From NCBI GenBank assembly GCA_037074615.1, contig CM073545.1:13968001-14032000 (forward strand): DNA of 64,000 bases. The letters are read 5' to 3'. Origin of the DNA: Leucaena leucocephala (lineage: Eukaryota > Streptophyta > Magnoliopsida > Fabales > Fabaceae). The notes under the pieces are model-generated. The model saw only the letters and a program-made list of their open reading frames with translations, was not told the origin of the DNA and made no database searches. The position numbers were made by a program, and so were the translations under genes. Of the stretch, positions 51,934-64,000 are shown in pieces (within the stretch, counting starts at the first letter, position 1; each line of letters begins with the position of its first letter).

Positions 51934-53509
51934 TCATTTGACCATATTGGGGGGACGACGCGCACTTGTACTCCTACTTGGTCTTGGATCTAAAAGTACT
52001 CTATTACCATGATCTTCAATTTGTGGAACAGGATCTGTGTCTCTCTCTGCCCTCTGATCCTGTTGGTTTGAACTATTTCTAATTTCTTGATTTTTCATTG
52101 GGAACTCTAAAGGTTCAAACCAAAACATCTCTCTTAGATCTCTACCCACTCCCCCTTGATCATTGGGTGTAGTTTCTTTAAAAGGAAATATGTCTTCAAT
52201 GAAAGTTATATGTCTACTTACAAAAATACTTTTCTTTTGCAGATCAAGAAGTAAGAAACCCTTTCGGTGTTTTGGGTATCCTAGGAACACAGAAGCTATT
52301 GACCTTCTTTCTAATTTATCACTGACTTTCAGATCTGTGGCATATGCCAATGATCCAAATACCTTAAGATTATCTAGGTGTGGTGTGTGTCCATAGATTA
52401 TTTCATAAGGTGTCTTATATCCTATCACCTTAGATGGTATCCTGTTGACCAAATATGTAGCCATAAGCACACATTCACCCCAGTAAATGTTTGGTACCCC
52501 AGATTGCAGAATTAGGCTTCTTGTTATTTGTATTATTGTTCTATGCTTTCTCTCCTATGGGCAACTAGTCTCATGCACAATACCATTTTCATAAAAATAA
52601 GATTTCAACTCATGATTTGTAAATTCAGTACCATTATCTGTTCTAATCCTTTTAATTTTTATGGAGAATTGAGTTAATACATGCGCAACGAAATGCTTTA
52701 TATTCATCATGGTTTCAGATTTGTATCTCATCAGAAAAATCCATGTTCCTCTTGAATAATCATCCACTACTGTCAAGAAATATCTATGTCCTTGATGTGT
52801 TGCAGTCTGATAAGGACTCCACACATCAATATGTAACAGTTCAAAATAGCACTTTGATTTGATGCAGCTAGTTGTGAAAGGAAATTTTGTTTGCTTAGAC
52901 TGAATACAAATTTCACAGTTATTATCATTATTGCCCTTATCACTTACAAGATTTAAATGCCTCATAACAGACAATGGGGCGTGTCCTAATCTATAGTGCC
53001 ATAGGCATACATCTGATATTTTTCTTTTACTATAGTCCTTTTGAATTGTGTTTACAGATGAAGAATTCATGGGGGGCAAGTGCTTAGGTAAACTAAGTAT
53101 ATAATCCTGAACACATGTTACCAGTCAGCTTCACCCTCCCACCCTGAAAGTCCTGCATGATCCAATGATCAGGGAAGAAGGATGCAATGCATTTATATTC
53201 TTTGGTTAATCTAGGTATGGATATCAAATTGAACCTTAATTGAGGTGCATATAAAACATCAGTTAATGTGATATCATCAGTAATTCTAACATAACCAATA
53301 TGTGTAACACCCACATGATTTCCATCTGGTATTTTTATAGACTTAATTGGCCCATTATATTTTTTACAATTCCTTAAGATCTCTAGATTTCCTACCATAT
53401 GGATTGTGGCACCTGAGTCTAATATCCAATTAATATGTGATAATGCATGCATTGAAGAGTTAGCCAAACCAGTACCCGTGACTCCATGAACTACAGGCTT
53501 CACATCCAT
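51934..53509 (-). pseudogene. Copia protease and integrase region, broken
   Basis: The aspartic protease active site is ILDSGATIHMV (53093-53509). The GAG-pre-integrase zinc site is WHYRLGHAPLS...CEICIQSK, followed by the integrase core with HIDVWSP and IRTDNGTEF as the first two catalytic Asp residues (52555-53079). The integrase C-terminal part reads NRIPSKVIGYKTPYEIIYGH and GSLAYA (51934-52470). Stops separate the three frames. Confidence 0.9.
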
Positions 53510-53536
53510 CTTGAGTAGTTCTAGAATCTTTTCATA

Positions 53537-54480
53537 TTACTCTTGTGTGAATGTCGGTCCTGTTGTGGTTGCCATGTTGCTATTAACCTTTGCATCACCA
53601 GATGATTCATTTCCTTCTCTTGGCTGTCTTGTCTTGAAATTGGGTGGATATCCCACAATCTGAAAATAGTTCTCACTCACATGCCCTTTTCTGTGGCAGT
53701 GAGTGCATTCTAGTAGATTTTCTCCACGTCCTCTTCCCCTGCCACGACCTCTGCCCCTTGCTGCCATTGCAACTCCTTCAGTGGGCATACTATTCTCGTT
53801 ATTAACGATAAGCCTTTGTGCTTCATCCTCAACTACCATTCTGTAAGCATCATTCACGGTTAGAAGGGGATTAATCAAGAGGATGTGGCTTCTGGCCTGG
53901 CTGTAGCTTTTATTGAGACCCATCAGAAACTGCAAAAGCTTCTGTTGCTGCACGGCCTCACCATAAATCTTTGATGTTTCACAAGAGAAAGAGGGAATCG
54001 GAACTAAAGCAGATTGTTCCTCCCAAAGCTTTCTCAGTCGAGAAAAATAACCCGTGACAGATGAAGATCCCTGTTTCAGCTGGTTTATCTCTTTGTGCAA
54101 GGAAAAGATCCTTGTACCTGTTTTCTTGTCAAACCTTTCCCTCAGATCAACCCATACAAGGTAGGCATCTTGGAAGAAAATGATCCTGCTGGCCAGCTCC
54201 TTTGACACGGAATTCAAGATCCAAGATAAGACTACGGCATTGCATCTCTCCCATTGCTATTGGAGATATGCTTCTTGCGACTCCTGCTGCAACTTCCATA
54301 GATGAAACTATGCTTGTTCTTCCCCATCAGAGCGATTTTCATGGCTCTACTCCAAATAACGTAATTCTCAACTCCAACAAGGGTATGAGAGACGACTGTC
54401 TGCCCTTGGGTATTGGATGGGTGAAGAAAAAGTGGGTGGTTAAAGGGTAGGATCTCCCTGTCCAGCTTTCCGTTTCCCAT
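53537..54480 (-). pseudogene. Copia gag region, broken
   Basis: The first part reads PLFLHPSNTQGQTVVSHTLV then NYVIWSRAMKIAL, the N-terminal gag motif (54232-54480). The second part (53537-54217) holds the UBN2-type block LWEEQSALVPIP and LLQFLMGLNKSYSQARSHIL, then a Gly-Arg run and a zinc knuckle CTHCHRKGHVSENY whose last Cys is replaced by Tyr. The two parts are in different frames. Confidence 0.9.
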
Positions 54481-54596
54481 GGATCGTGTTTGCTTGAGAT
54501 TGCTGTGCTAGGGTTCACGACGTTCTGCAGAACGAAAATGTTGAGTTCTTGGGCCTTTTCTTGATTTTGGATCCGAATATCATGGCTCTGATGCCA

Positions 54597-54799
54597 TGTT
54601 GAGTTTTCCCTTTCTGATTCATCCAAAACGCAGCATATAGATAAAATGTAGCTTTATTAATTGGAATGAAAAAGTTTACATAACACTCTGAACATGGCCC
54701 CTATTTATACATTGCATTTGACGGTAAACTTACTGAGACACATACAGTTAAAATAACAGTAAAAATACCAAATATTAACTCTAATATATATTTACTACA
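54597..54799 (-). repeat. 5' LTR of the copia element
   Basis: 203 bp, starting TGTAGTAAATAT and ending AACTCAACA on the minus strand, followed by the primer binding site. Confidence 0.95.
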
Positions 54800-55722
54800 G
54801 TTTGAATCAGAAATTGATTAAAAAGTGACTTCTGAATCCTATCAAAGTATTTGCTTTAATAGAAGCAAGGAGCCATAGCCTTAACAGCAAGAGCTTTTGC
54901 CAACCATACAAAAATACCCGCCCAGAAACAGAGTAAGACGTCGATGACATAGTCACGAGCAATGGAGGTCGTCATTGTTGATGATGGAGCAGTGTTGTTG
55001 CTGAGTAAACCAATTTTGAATGTGTTTATAATTATAATAATACATCATTTTCCGCTTGATTTCTGAATAGAAGTGTTTTTTATTTCAGCTAGGTGAATGA
55101 ACCATGTGAACAATAATAGCAGAGACTGGGAATTGCTCTGTTTGGCAAACTCGAAAACAGATCAAAGGAAATAATGCAGATTTAGGACACCCGATTGCGA
55201 TACAAATCGGATCCATTCGTTGGATCATCCAGAAGAAAATAATGCAAGAATTTGAGCATTAAAGCTGATTTCATTTTTAACTTGGGAAGGGTGGAATAGA
55301 ATTATGGGAAAACCGTTATCTAATAGTTAATCGATAATGGAGGGTGTTGCAGAGCATGAGCATGGAGGGAAATTTTCTTGAATTAACCTTCTTAAATTAG
55401 CTCACACATAGAATAGAATATCCCAATAATTTAATTAATCGATCCAATTAATTAAATTACTCAATAGTGCTAAGTCCTATATTTGAAAAGATAAGTTGAT
55501 CAATATGAGAACCCAAAATCCATAATGATGAAGTTATATAAGTGAAGTTGAAAAAAAATATATAGTAATCATAAAACTCAAACTACAGTATGGACGGAGC
55601 TAGAGTATGTTTACCCAAGTTATTGCAAACAGAAAAGAAATTAAAACATGAAATCACAAACAGAAGCTTTTAAAATAAAAGTGCTGGAGTTTGGAGTTGT
55701 TTCAGAAACAGATGACATGCCC

Positions 55723-57706
55723 TTAATTTTGGTCGTTCAAATCTGTACCGTTTTCGTTGTTCTTGGTCCTTTGGTACTCAATGGGACGAGTGGCCTTTCG
55801 TTTAGGGACAGGAATCCGCCGACCGCTAGACCATGCGGGACCAAGGAATGTGGGGAGATGATTGACAACAATACGGAATATAATCCATGACGACAAAATA
55901 TAAGATGGAAGAGTATAGTTCAATTTTTGACTGTCATCATCGAGTGTGAGGAAATCAGCAGCACTGAAAGAGATCCACAAACAAACAATGGACGCGAACA
56001 TGAAGATCATACCACCGTTAAGACTGTAATGAAAGTATCTCCAAGAGTGAACGGATTGGTAAGGAGAAGCAACTATGGACAGAAATCTGATGGTGGAAAT
56101 GAGGGAGAAGAAGATGGCCATAAATGAAGAGACTTCAAAAATTTTGAAAACAGGTTGCTTGTTTCTAAGAATTGCATAGCCATTATTGGCATCATAACCG
56201 CCTGGCACACTGGGGCGCGTGGCGTAGGCCACCGACAGGACAAGTGTCGACACCACAGAACATGCTTGTGAGGCTTTAGCCACCCGCTCTCCCTCGCTTT
56301 TCATAAGTTGCTTGTGACTCTCTCTGAAGATGTCGACCGGGGTCTCCATTTTCTCATTGTATCTCCCCAACAACCCATAGGGCATTGAATCCTTCACAAA
56401 CTGCATCAACAAATATTCATACACATACTTAAGATGTTTATATGTATTTTAATATCAAATAAATCTTTTACCATGTTATCAGTAGCAAATAAATAAAAAC
56501 GCACCTCAAACCATTTGATTTCCCTTGTCATGGAGAGTGTTTCCCCTGGATTGAGCCAATCAGGCTCCACTCCAAGCCTTGCAGCCAAGTGCAATGCATT
56601 ATTTCTTTCTTTATCCACTTGTCTAAACAAACTTTCCCTTGGCCATTTCTGTTTGCACAAAAACCTAAATACATGCGTTTGCCTATATTGAACTGCTAGT
56701 AGAACTATATTCTTGCCTTCAGCATTCACATCTTTAATCATCGATGGAAATAATTCAAGAATCTTCTCCACCATTTCTATCACACCATTCTTCGTAGCAA
56801 TCATTAGGGGTGTCTCTATTGTTACTGTACCAGAATGGGACTCCATCCACCGACGTCCTTCGCAGTCCAAATCACAAAATTAATTAAACAAGATTTTTTT
56901 TTTGCAGAAAGAATATACTCATAGTATTTACCATAATATAAATATACCACTATTGTTGCCAGAGCGTGTGTGTGTGTGTATTAGGCACGTCCATGATTAT
57001 AAAAGATTTACAATGTTTTATAAACAACATTTTGGAAACTTTTTTCATGAATCGTTTTACCGTCATCCTCTTCTGTTTGCAGGGAAAGTGAAAAATGCTC
57101 AGGAGCGGTTCTTGATATTATTCGTGACATATCTTCCTTGGAAGCTTGCTGAAGAAGTTCTTTCATTATTTGAAGTGTCCATGTGTGCTCCTCCTTCATT
57201 TTTCGTAACCATGCCCCTACTCTTAGTAAAGATCCTCTTAGAAATAGGGACAAAATGTTTTCAAAAATTGTAATTTAAAAGAAATTTATAATTAATTATA
57301 TACTCTTTTAACACTATTTATAAGTCACTTTTAACATATTTTACATAGATAAAAAAAATCTTAAAATTAATAAACTTTACTTTATAATTTAATAACATTC
57401 TAATTTTATCTCTATTATACATTTATACCCCATGAGAATAGATTCAACATAATAATAAATAAAGGTAAAAAGTGTACATTCATATGAAAAAATAAGACTA
57501 AAAATTTTATTTTCTCTTAGCCTTATGGATAGGACCAGATGAGTACATAATTAAAATTAAATATGTACATTATTTAGACTTTTTTCCCCCAAAATCGTTT
57601 CTCTCCAAATCTAGCTAAATGTAACTTGTTGTCTTAAACCTAACATGTTAAGGGAAAAAGAAAAATATCCCAGTACTTTGGTGGCCTCCCTCCCTCCGTC
57701 TCTCTC

Positions 57707-57766
<60 letters not shown>

Positions 57767-60291
57767 AGGTCCGCCAATGCTGGCAATGTGCAGTAAATAT
57801 AGAGATAGATATATAGTATGCACTTTATTCCGAACTAATCGTTAATCAATACAAATTATGTATATCAGTGTGTTGTGTGTGTGTGTGGTGTGTGCACAAT
57901 TTTCATGAGATAAACTGTACATGAACGCTCTTGCATGGAATGGCCTACCTGGTACGAAAAATAATAGCGACAACAGGATTACCAAGGGGGATCGCAGCAA
58001 CCACCAGTATATAAACTTGATAAACTTGACAGACATGTTCTCTTGATTTGCTGCAAATATGTAAGTCACAGAATTTGTTAGCATCTTAACATATTGTATA
58101 AGAATAAATCATATGCCCCTCGATTCCCAAACACTATTTGTTAACATTAATTCTCCCCCTAATTTTTTTGTTGAATTAAAAGTTAGTCCTTATCATTTTT
58201 TATGTTTAATCAAATAATCTTTGGTAAATAAGAAAAATGTAAATTACACAAACAATCATGTATGCATGCATGTAAAACTTTGACAAGTTCATATTAAAAG
58301 AATTAAATAAAAATTTATTTATGTGCCCATTCAACCAATTTGTTTTTACCACTCATACGCAGCTACCTTTTCCCATAAAGAAGAGAACCCAAATCTCCAC
58401 CATTTTCTTTATGCCTAAAGATCAAATTGACAAATCTTTTATTTCTAAGGACCACTAATAATAAATTCTCATTCTTTCATTTCTAAACTTGTGTTATTTA
58501 AGTGGTAAATACTGTTAAATATTTTTTTAGATGTAAATTTGCATTATGTGAATGGTAAATACTCATGGTTCTACTGAAAATTTTGTGTTAATTGTGTGAG
58601 TAGTAAATTTGAGTGCCTTCTTAATCATTAATTCATGAATTTGCTGCTTCAGTATAATTCTTCCAAAATAAACAGTTAATTATGAGAAAGATGACTGCTT
58701 CCAACAGTGTGTGTATTCTTTGATCCATCGTTTCTAGGGGAAAACCTCACTTGATGGAAGAATAAGTCAAGTATGGAACAAGGCAGGAAAAAAGCACAAT
58801 TACAGAGGGACAAATGCAGTAATAAACCCCACAAATTTGATGCCCTAAATTGCATGAAATTAAAATTTAAGGACTGAATTATAACTTAATCAAAGTTTTT
58901 AGGGTTCAAAGATTAATTTTCCCTGTATCTTATCCATCTCTTCCTAATATCATAATTTCATATTGTTAAACGCAAGGTCTTTAAGCTAATGCTAATTACA
59001 ATAAATGTATGTTCGTTATGGACAGAAGAAAATAGCTTGGGACTAACATGTAAAGCATACTTACTTTTTTGCAATTCTTCATGCGTAGTGGCGTGATTCT
59101 TCTTCTCAACTTTCAAAAGCCCTTCAAAGTTCCAAAACAAACAAGCCACACGCATATTATATATATATCTATATATATATAAAGTACAATATATTCTTCC
59201 TGACTCTGACTTTAATATGAGAATCATTTTAGAAATTTTACTTGGTCCTTATATATGGAACTTTATAAAATTTAGTTAAGTATCTACGCGTGTTGTTTGT
59301 AGTTTTGAAATGAGGCCATATAAAGGTAAAATGTCCACCTTATTCAACATTATAAAACGGTACTTCGAAACCTTGTTAGAGGAAGCTCGAAGCCTCCAAG
59401 TGCATCAGAAGAAAGCTTAGCATGAAATCATAGATATTTTGCATTCCCTTCATACACAACTGAACTTACCATAAATTAGACGATAAAGGATTGATAGTTC
59501 AAGGAGCCAAGTACTTTTGAAAGCTGAACGCTTTGATGCTAGGAGATGAAGTGGGGTCAAGCCTTCCTTGTTGCGCCCCATCATCGTTTTTATATGATCT
59601 TTATAAAGGTAAACTATTTCGATTGCCACATCTGCACTTAGTGGCACTTAATCATAATAAGTGCATTAATAATACATGAAAGAATGAAAGTTAGTTGAGA
59701 TTTACCAATATTCCTTTGTGCAATTGTACAATGAAGAATGGTATCACCGTTGCCCCTTATACAGTGAGCAAAGTCAGTTGAAGAAACTCCAGGGCTTTGC
59801 ATATACAGATAATGAAGCCAAAGAAAAGCTTCTTTCTTGCCATACAGAGCCGCCACGAAAAGGGGTGTCTCGCCGGCGATGTTAGGTTTAGCAATTAAGG
59901 AGCGGTCTATGCCACCGATCTTCTTGCACATTTCAACATTCCCCATTGTTGCTGCAAAGTGCAAAGGAGTGTTCTTTCGATCATTTTCAGCGCCAAGGAT
60001 AACGTTCACGTTCCACGTCTCCTGGCGGACTCCATCCACCATAACCACCACATTATTCTGAGGGAGATTATTCTCTTCAAGAACTAATAATTCTACCATG
60101 TCTGCCACCACTTTCTCTTGCCCTTCAGACACAGCCATGTGTAACACCGTGTCTTCGGTCGGCGTTATCTTGGCCGCGCGAAGCTCCCTTTTTTCCTTGT
60201 ATATTTTAAGTACTTTTGTCCACTTGCCTCTCATAGCATTGCTTCGTAGTTTCTTCAGGATTTCGTCATGGGCATCTACTGACGAACTCAT
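55723..60291 (-). CDS. Ankyrin-repeat PGG-domain membrane protein, copy C (ACD6-like class)
   Basis: Seven exons join without a stop: 59706-60291, 59470-59631, 59065-59121, 57949-58050, 57061-57234, 56505-56857 and 55723-56400, giving 703 aa. The domain order equals copies A and B. Exon 1 is nearly the same as in copy B (SSSVDAHDEILKKLRSNAMR). Exon 4 is 12 nt longer than in A and B, reading NQENMSVKFIKFIYWWLLRS before the shared hydrophobic end, a form also seen in the broken fourth copy. At exon 5 the usual CTAG acceptor has become TAAG and the next AG (CTAAGAG|GA) keeps the frame with one Gly fewer. PGG motif PSVPGGYDANNGYAIL with about four membrane helices. Its 5' exon should lie just past base 64000. 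Upstream flank contains the CRS2-associated-factor fragment. Confidence 0.9.
56964..57897. repeat. Complementary dinucleotide repeats around exon 5 of copy C
   Basis: Plus-strand tracts: (GT)n at about 56966-56979 in intron 5, (TC)n(AC)n at about 57698-57766 and (GT)n at about 57870-57892 in intron 4. Same order as copies A and B. Confidence 0.85.
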
Positions 60292-60575
60292 TGTCTCCTG
60301 CAAATTTAATTCAAATGGTGGAAATTAAAAATATATAGGTTATAGTGATGGAAGTTGGAGTATATCAAACAAGAAACTCATAAAACAAATACATATATGA
60401 CACTAGAAAAAAGTTAAATATAAATACGAAATATTACTTAGCCTAATCACACATAAAATTATTCCAAACAAACGTCTTTCATATATACGGATAGCGCAGT
60501 CTAGTCATCTTCTAAACCAAACTGTATGTACAAATGATTGATTGTCACTTTTCCTAATATTCACAAATCGTAAAT

Positions 60576-60577
<2 letters not shown>

Positions 60578-60617
<40 letters not shown>
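60578..60617. repeat. (TA)n microsatellite upstream of ankyrin copy C
   Basis: A pure TA run in the region between the coding start of copy C and the CRS2-associated-factor fragment; copy B has only a short AT stretch at the matching place, and about 350 bp following it here is unlike copy B. Confidence 0.85.
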
Positions 60618-60619
<2 letters not shown>

Positions 60620-61313
60620 GACGTACTACTCTATTTTCCTTGTTGTAAACGAATATTTATCCAGACAATGAATTGGAAAATATAAATTAGGAACTAGAAG
60701 GCTCTTAATGAAAGCAGTCAATCTCGTGACTAATAAAGCAACAATAAAAATATATAATTCACGTATAGTTTTAAATTTTAATCTCGCGGTACTTGTCAAT
60801 TTAATATATTTTAAACCCTTTCCAAATTAAATATAGATTATGTAAATGAGACCTGTAGGCCATAATTATGGGTAGGCCACAATTATGGGTGCATTTAGTT
60901 TAGATTCTGAAAAAAAAATTTAAATAATTATCAAGAATAACTTTTACATAAAAACATAATTCTAAAAAAAATATGTGATTAGATGATTATTAATATAATA
61001 ATTTTTTTAATAAATAAATTATTAAAAATAGTATGAGGTAATAATTACATAAATTTATATTTTTGTTTGATATTAAAATAATAAATACTATACATATATA
61101 TATATATTATTTAGTAATTAATTAAAATGAGTTATGTAATTCATTACTCAATCAGTCAATTTATTTTAGATATTATATATAAAAATTATATAGAGATATA
61201 TATATAAATAAATAAAGCTCAGTTTGTAGTGCCATCGGAGCTGAGTTCGCCACCAGCCTACCACACAAGGTCACCAACGACCCAAGGAGCTCCTCCTGTC
61301 CCCTCTATGCCAA

Positions 61314-61799
61314 ATGTTGAGGTCATTCTCAAGCCGTCATTTCGCTTCCATATCCCCAACCTTTCCTCTCACTCTCCGTTGTTTCCTGAGTCAGTCCACT
61401 CACGAGGAGGACATTTATGACCCGCCGTTTTCTCCTGTTCCTAAATCTCTAAACGCAAAGTCTAACAGCAAAACCTCAAAGGAAGATCTGAGTACTAAGG
61501 AAGAGACCAAGTTTCCTCTAAAATCGGACCTCCATTCGGTTTCAAATACTCTTACCCTGAGATTGATGACTTTGTCAAGCCCATAAGTTTTCGAGAATCG
61601 CCCAAGTTCTCTCAGTTTGGCCCAGGCCGGCTTGACCGCAAATGGACTGGTACTTATGTGCTGCCTCTAGAGGAAGTGGACCGGCAGAGGTGGGAGGTGG
61701 AGCGGAGTCGGGTTCTTGGAGATCCGCTTTTGGAGGAGGAGGTGGCTGAGCTCGACGAATGTTATTGCCATAGTGATTGTGCTAGGCAGATCAATATAG
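61314..61799 (+). pseudogene. Truncated first exon of a mitochondrial CRS2-associated-factor-like gene (copy C)
   Basis: The same fragment as at 37954-38481, starting MLRSFSSRHFASISPTFPLT and continuing EEDIYDPPFSPVPKS and KEDLSTKEETKFPLKSDL. A deletion near 61530 shifts the frame; the original reading reappears as KWTGTYVLPLEEVDRQRWEV, RSRVLGDPLLEEEVAEL and HSDCARQINIG before the donor-like GTATGC. Residue differences (DRQRW here, DHQRG in copy B) show that this copy is the less altered one at that point. No CRM domains follow. Confidence 0.8.
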
Positions 61800-64000
61800 G
61801 TATGCTTCCACACGCTCCGATCTGCAAGTTTCCACATGCTGAGAAGAAGGACAATGGAGAACAAAGCAGAAGCCGGTGGAGAAGACACGACCGACGCGGA
61901 GAAGATAGTGAGCAGAGAGAGATTCCGGAGAGAAGAGAGAGAGTGACCACAGACTATGAGACAAGAAGAGAGAGCGAGTGAGCTCCGCCTGTGAGCTGAG
62001 CAGAGAGAAGGTCTAGAAGAGAGAGTGAGCCGAGAGAATAGAGAGGGTGTGAGGAGAAAAAGACACAGGCACAAGGTAAAATGGTTATTTCCCTTCCCAA
62101 AATATCTCAACCTTAGTCAGAAACTAACCCCACTCATAAACTAATCCCAATTGCTTCTCTGAAGCCATGATTGGTCATCCAAAAACATAATTTGTCCCAT
62201 AAGCAAACCCATGAGACCCAATTGGTTCACAGAAAAAGTTAGAACAAAAAATGGAAAAGAAATGAATAGAATGTAAAAGTATCAAGTCAATGTTTAGTTG
62301 ACACTAAAATATAAAATAGTTTGATAAAAAATTTTATATTTGATTAGTTAAAAATAATAAAAAATTAGGTACATATAAATAACCTTAAGTATTTATTAAT
62401 AAATTTATATTCTAATTGAAAAATTAAAATATTAAAAAATTTAATTACTTATATAATAATTCAATAAGACATAAGAATTATAATTTAAATAAATATAAAT
62501 ATTCAATATAAATATAAAAATTATTATAAATATTAAATAATTAATAATAATTACATTAATTATTTCTCAATGCAGTTGAATGATTCAGGCCAGGAAAATA
62601 AAACAAAGAGAGAAAGAAAAAGGTTACATGTTTGAGCAAAATATCCGCGTCCATTTTCTGGGATGGAACCAAGTGAAAAACATCATACTTTTCCGAGGTA
62701 TAAGTTCTAGCTTATCCATATTAATACTTAAACATGCTTCTAAATCTTCGTAAAACATAATGTTAACCATAATTAAGTAAAGCATTTCCTTGAAAAAAAT
62801 TGATTGACACAAAAAAGAGAAAAATAAAGTAGATAATTGAATATATTCTTAAAGATGGCTAATGGAACAGACCCTCTCCTCTCTATATATAAAAGCAAGA
62901 GCATCCATTTCTGGAAATTCAATATGGAATAAGAACAAGACATCCAGCTACTTCCCACTTCGAAAACAGAGGAACTCTGTTTCTTCCATTCTCAAAACAG
63001 AGCACATTCCATTTTCATATTCACTCTGTTTCATATTCCTCTAAAAATTATTTTTCACCTTTTCTTTCAACCAAACGACTATCGTCAAGGGAAAATTTAA
63101 ATTTTGTCCTTTCCCTCAGCGAACCAAAAAGGCCTATAGTTTTCTCCGTAAGCACTTTTGACCTTTTTTATGCTGTTTGAATACTTTTCTTTGTTTGAGT
63201 ATTTTTGGGTCTAAACCATAAAAGCACTCTTTCCCTAAAACCAAACAGACATATGGAAGAAGAGACGAAAGAAGAACCCCAAAAAAGAAAATATAACCAT
63301 AAGACCCAAAACAAATACTCCAAGAAGAAAGAGAAGATGAATGAGGAGGAGGAGGAGAAAAATCTAACCAACAACCAAGAATTTAATTATCTCAAAGAAC
63401 CGAAGTCTTACTAATTGGCACAACAAAGGAGACAAGGAAATGGTTGGGCGGCGGAGGCGGTCTTCGGAGAACACAACAGCCTCGAAGAAATCCACTGACC
63501 TTGAACGATTTCGCCTTCTTCATTGCTTCGGCGGCATGGATCTGAAGGAGGAGGGAAGATTAGTGTGGATCTGAAGCCGGATCTAATAAGCCAAGGGAGG
63601 GAGAGGGATGGGTATGGCTTTCCGGTGAGATCCTCACCAACGTTTATCCCTTCTAGATTGTCTTGATGAGCATTTTTTTTTTTTAAATTTGATGGTTGGT
63701 ATGTTTAAGAGATTGAAGAAATGTTTTTTGGGTTATCATGTTTGCAAGTCGTCTTCTCCAAACTCAGTTTGATAGTCCGGCGAAGGAGCTGTAACATTGA
63801 TAGTGGTCAGGATGTTTTGGGTTTGTGCCAGGGCTTTTTGAGATGAGGGTATAGTTAAATGACGTAAATGAGAACTGTAGGGCATAGTTATATATGGAAG
63901 AACAGGCCGAAGAAGAGCCCCAAAAAGGAAATATAACAAGGACACACAAAACAAGAAAAAACACATGAAATAAAGAGAACATCAATGAGAAAAATGTAAG
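61800..64000. other. Non-coding duplicated flank (copy C)
   Basis: It follows copy B (38482-38773, then 39429-41950), lacking the hAT MITE and about 720 bp, and holding about 100 extra bp near 62596-62700. Immediately after the fragment it has a purine-rich GAGAGAGAG-type stretch with a possible frame starting MENKAEAGGEDTT that I cannot assign. The window ends about 50 bp before the expected promoter and 5' exon of ankyrin copy C. Confidence 0.45.

Larger units (their letters stand above)
50034..54799 (-). mobile_element. Degenerate Ty1/copia LTR retrotransposon, 4766 bp
   Basis: A full-structure element on the minus strand: 5' LTR 54597-54799, 3' LTR 50034-50233, target duplication GTTTG at 50029-50033 and 54800-54804. 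Copy A has the empty site (CAGGGTTTGAATCAG near 20975). Next to the 5' LTR the minus strand reads TGGCATCAGAGCCATGAT, matching the initiator-Met tRNA primer site of copia elements (usual TGGTATCAGAGC). Next to the 3' LTR is a purine tract TTGAGGGAGAG. The gene order gag, protease, integrase, RT, RNase H is copia. Several stops and frameshifts break the polyprotein, so it is not autonomous. Confidence 0.95.
45849..54975 (-). pseudogene. Small membrane-protein gene copy C, split by two LTR elements
   Basis: Pieces matching 20525-21142 remain: the exon 3 equivalent near 45849-45900, the exon 2 part at about 46130-46281 and 49968-50020, and exon 1 at about 54830-54975. The solo LTR (46282-49967) sits inside exon 2 and the copia element (50034-54799) lies between exons 1 and 2. 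Exon 1 reads MTTSIARDYVIDVLLCFWAG and then meets a stop (TTCTATTAA) where copy A reads through. Not functional. Confidence 0.8.

Noticed and set aside
50034..54799. Possibility that the copia element is autonomous
   Set aside because: Stops and frame breaks occur in gag, between integrase parts, in RT and in RNase H.

Overview
This is a nuclear genomic window from a flowering plant, most likely a eudicot. It is AT-rich, genes are split by GT-AG introns, and the recognisable families are plant ones: an NPH3/RPT2-like BTB protein, ankyrin-PGG membrane proteins of the ACD6-like class, a mitochondrial CRS2-associated-factor-like fragment, Ty1/copia and Ty3/gypsy elements, and MITEs of the hAT, Tourist/Harbinger and probably Mutator types. 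I could not fix the species. All intact genes I can support lie on the minus strand. Exon edges were placed by hand from splice consensus, reading phase and comparison of the duplicated copies.

Layout. 1-6.1 kb: the first exon of a small cysteine-rich protein and a small unidentified multi-exon gene. 7.8-11.9 kb: a complete four-exon NPH3-family gene (about 636 aa) with two TIR elements side by side in its last intron. 12-15.9 kb: non-coding, with degenerate direct repeats and a decayed copy of the cysteine-rich exon. 15.9-19.6 kb: a complete five-exon gene for a probable plastid membrane protein (about 278 aa).

From 19.0 kb to the end the window is a segmental-duplication array. The repeated unit holds the 5' end of the plastid-protein gene, a small membrane-protein gene and one ankyrin-PGG gene. 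Three ankyrin-PGG genes (A 21.9-27.5, B 32.8-37.3, C 55.7-60.3 kb) each give an unbroken seven-exon reading frame (693, 704 and 703 aa). A fourth copy is a broken fragment at 42.8-44.1 kb. Copies B and C carry, in what looks like the 5'UTR intron, a stretch with a truncated exon of a mitochondrial CRS2-associated splicing factor gene; copy A lacks it.

Mobile DNA has marked the copies individually, so copies serve as empty sites for each other. A hAT MITE (8-bp duplication) sits in B only. A Tourist-type MITE with another copy of itself nested inside (TTA duplication) sits in A only. A 3.7-kb solo LTR (duplication GTGGC) and a degenerate copia element (duplication GTTTG) sit in C only, where they break the small membrane-protein gene. 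The strongest leads are the young ankyrin-PGG array, the fragment capture in the 5'UTR intron, and complementary dinucleotide repeats that bracket a frame-neutral exon in every copy. I found no operon-like or CRISPR system and none would be expected here.
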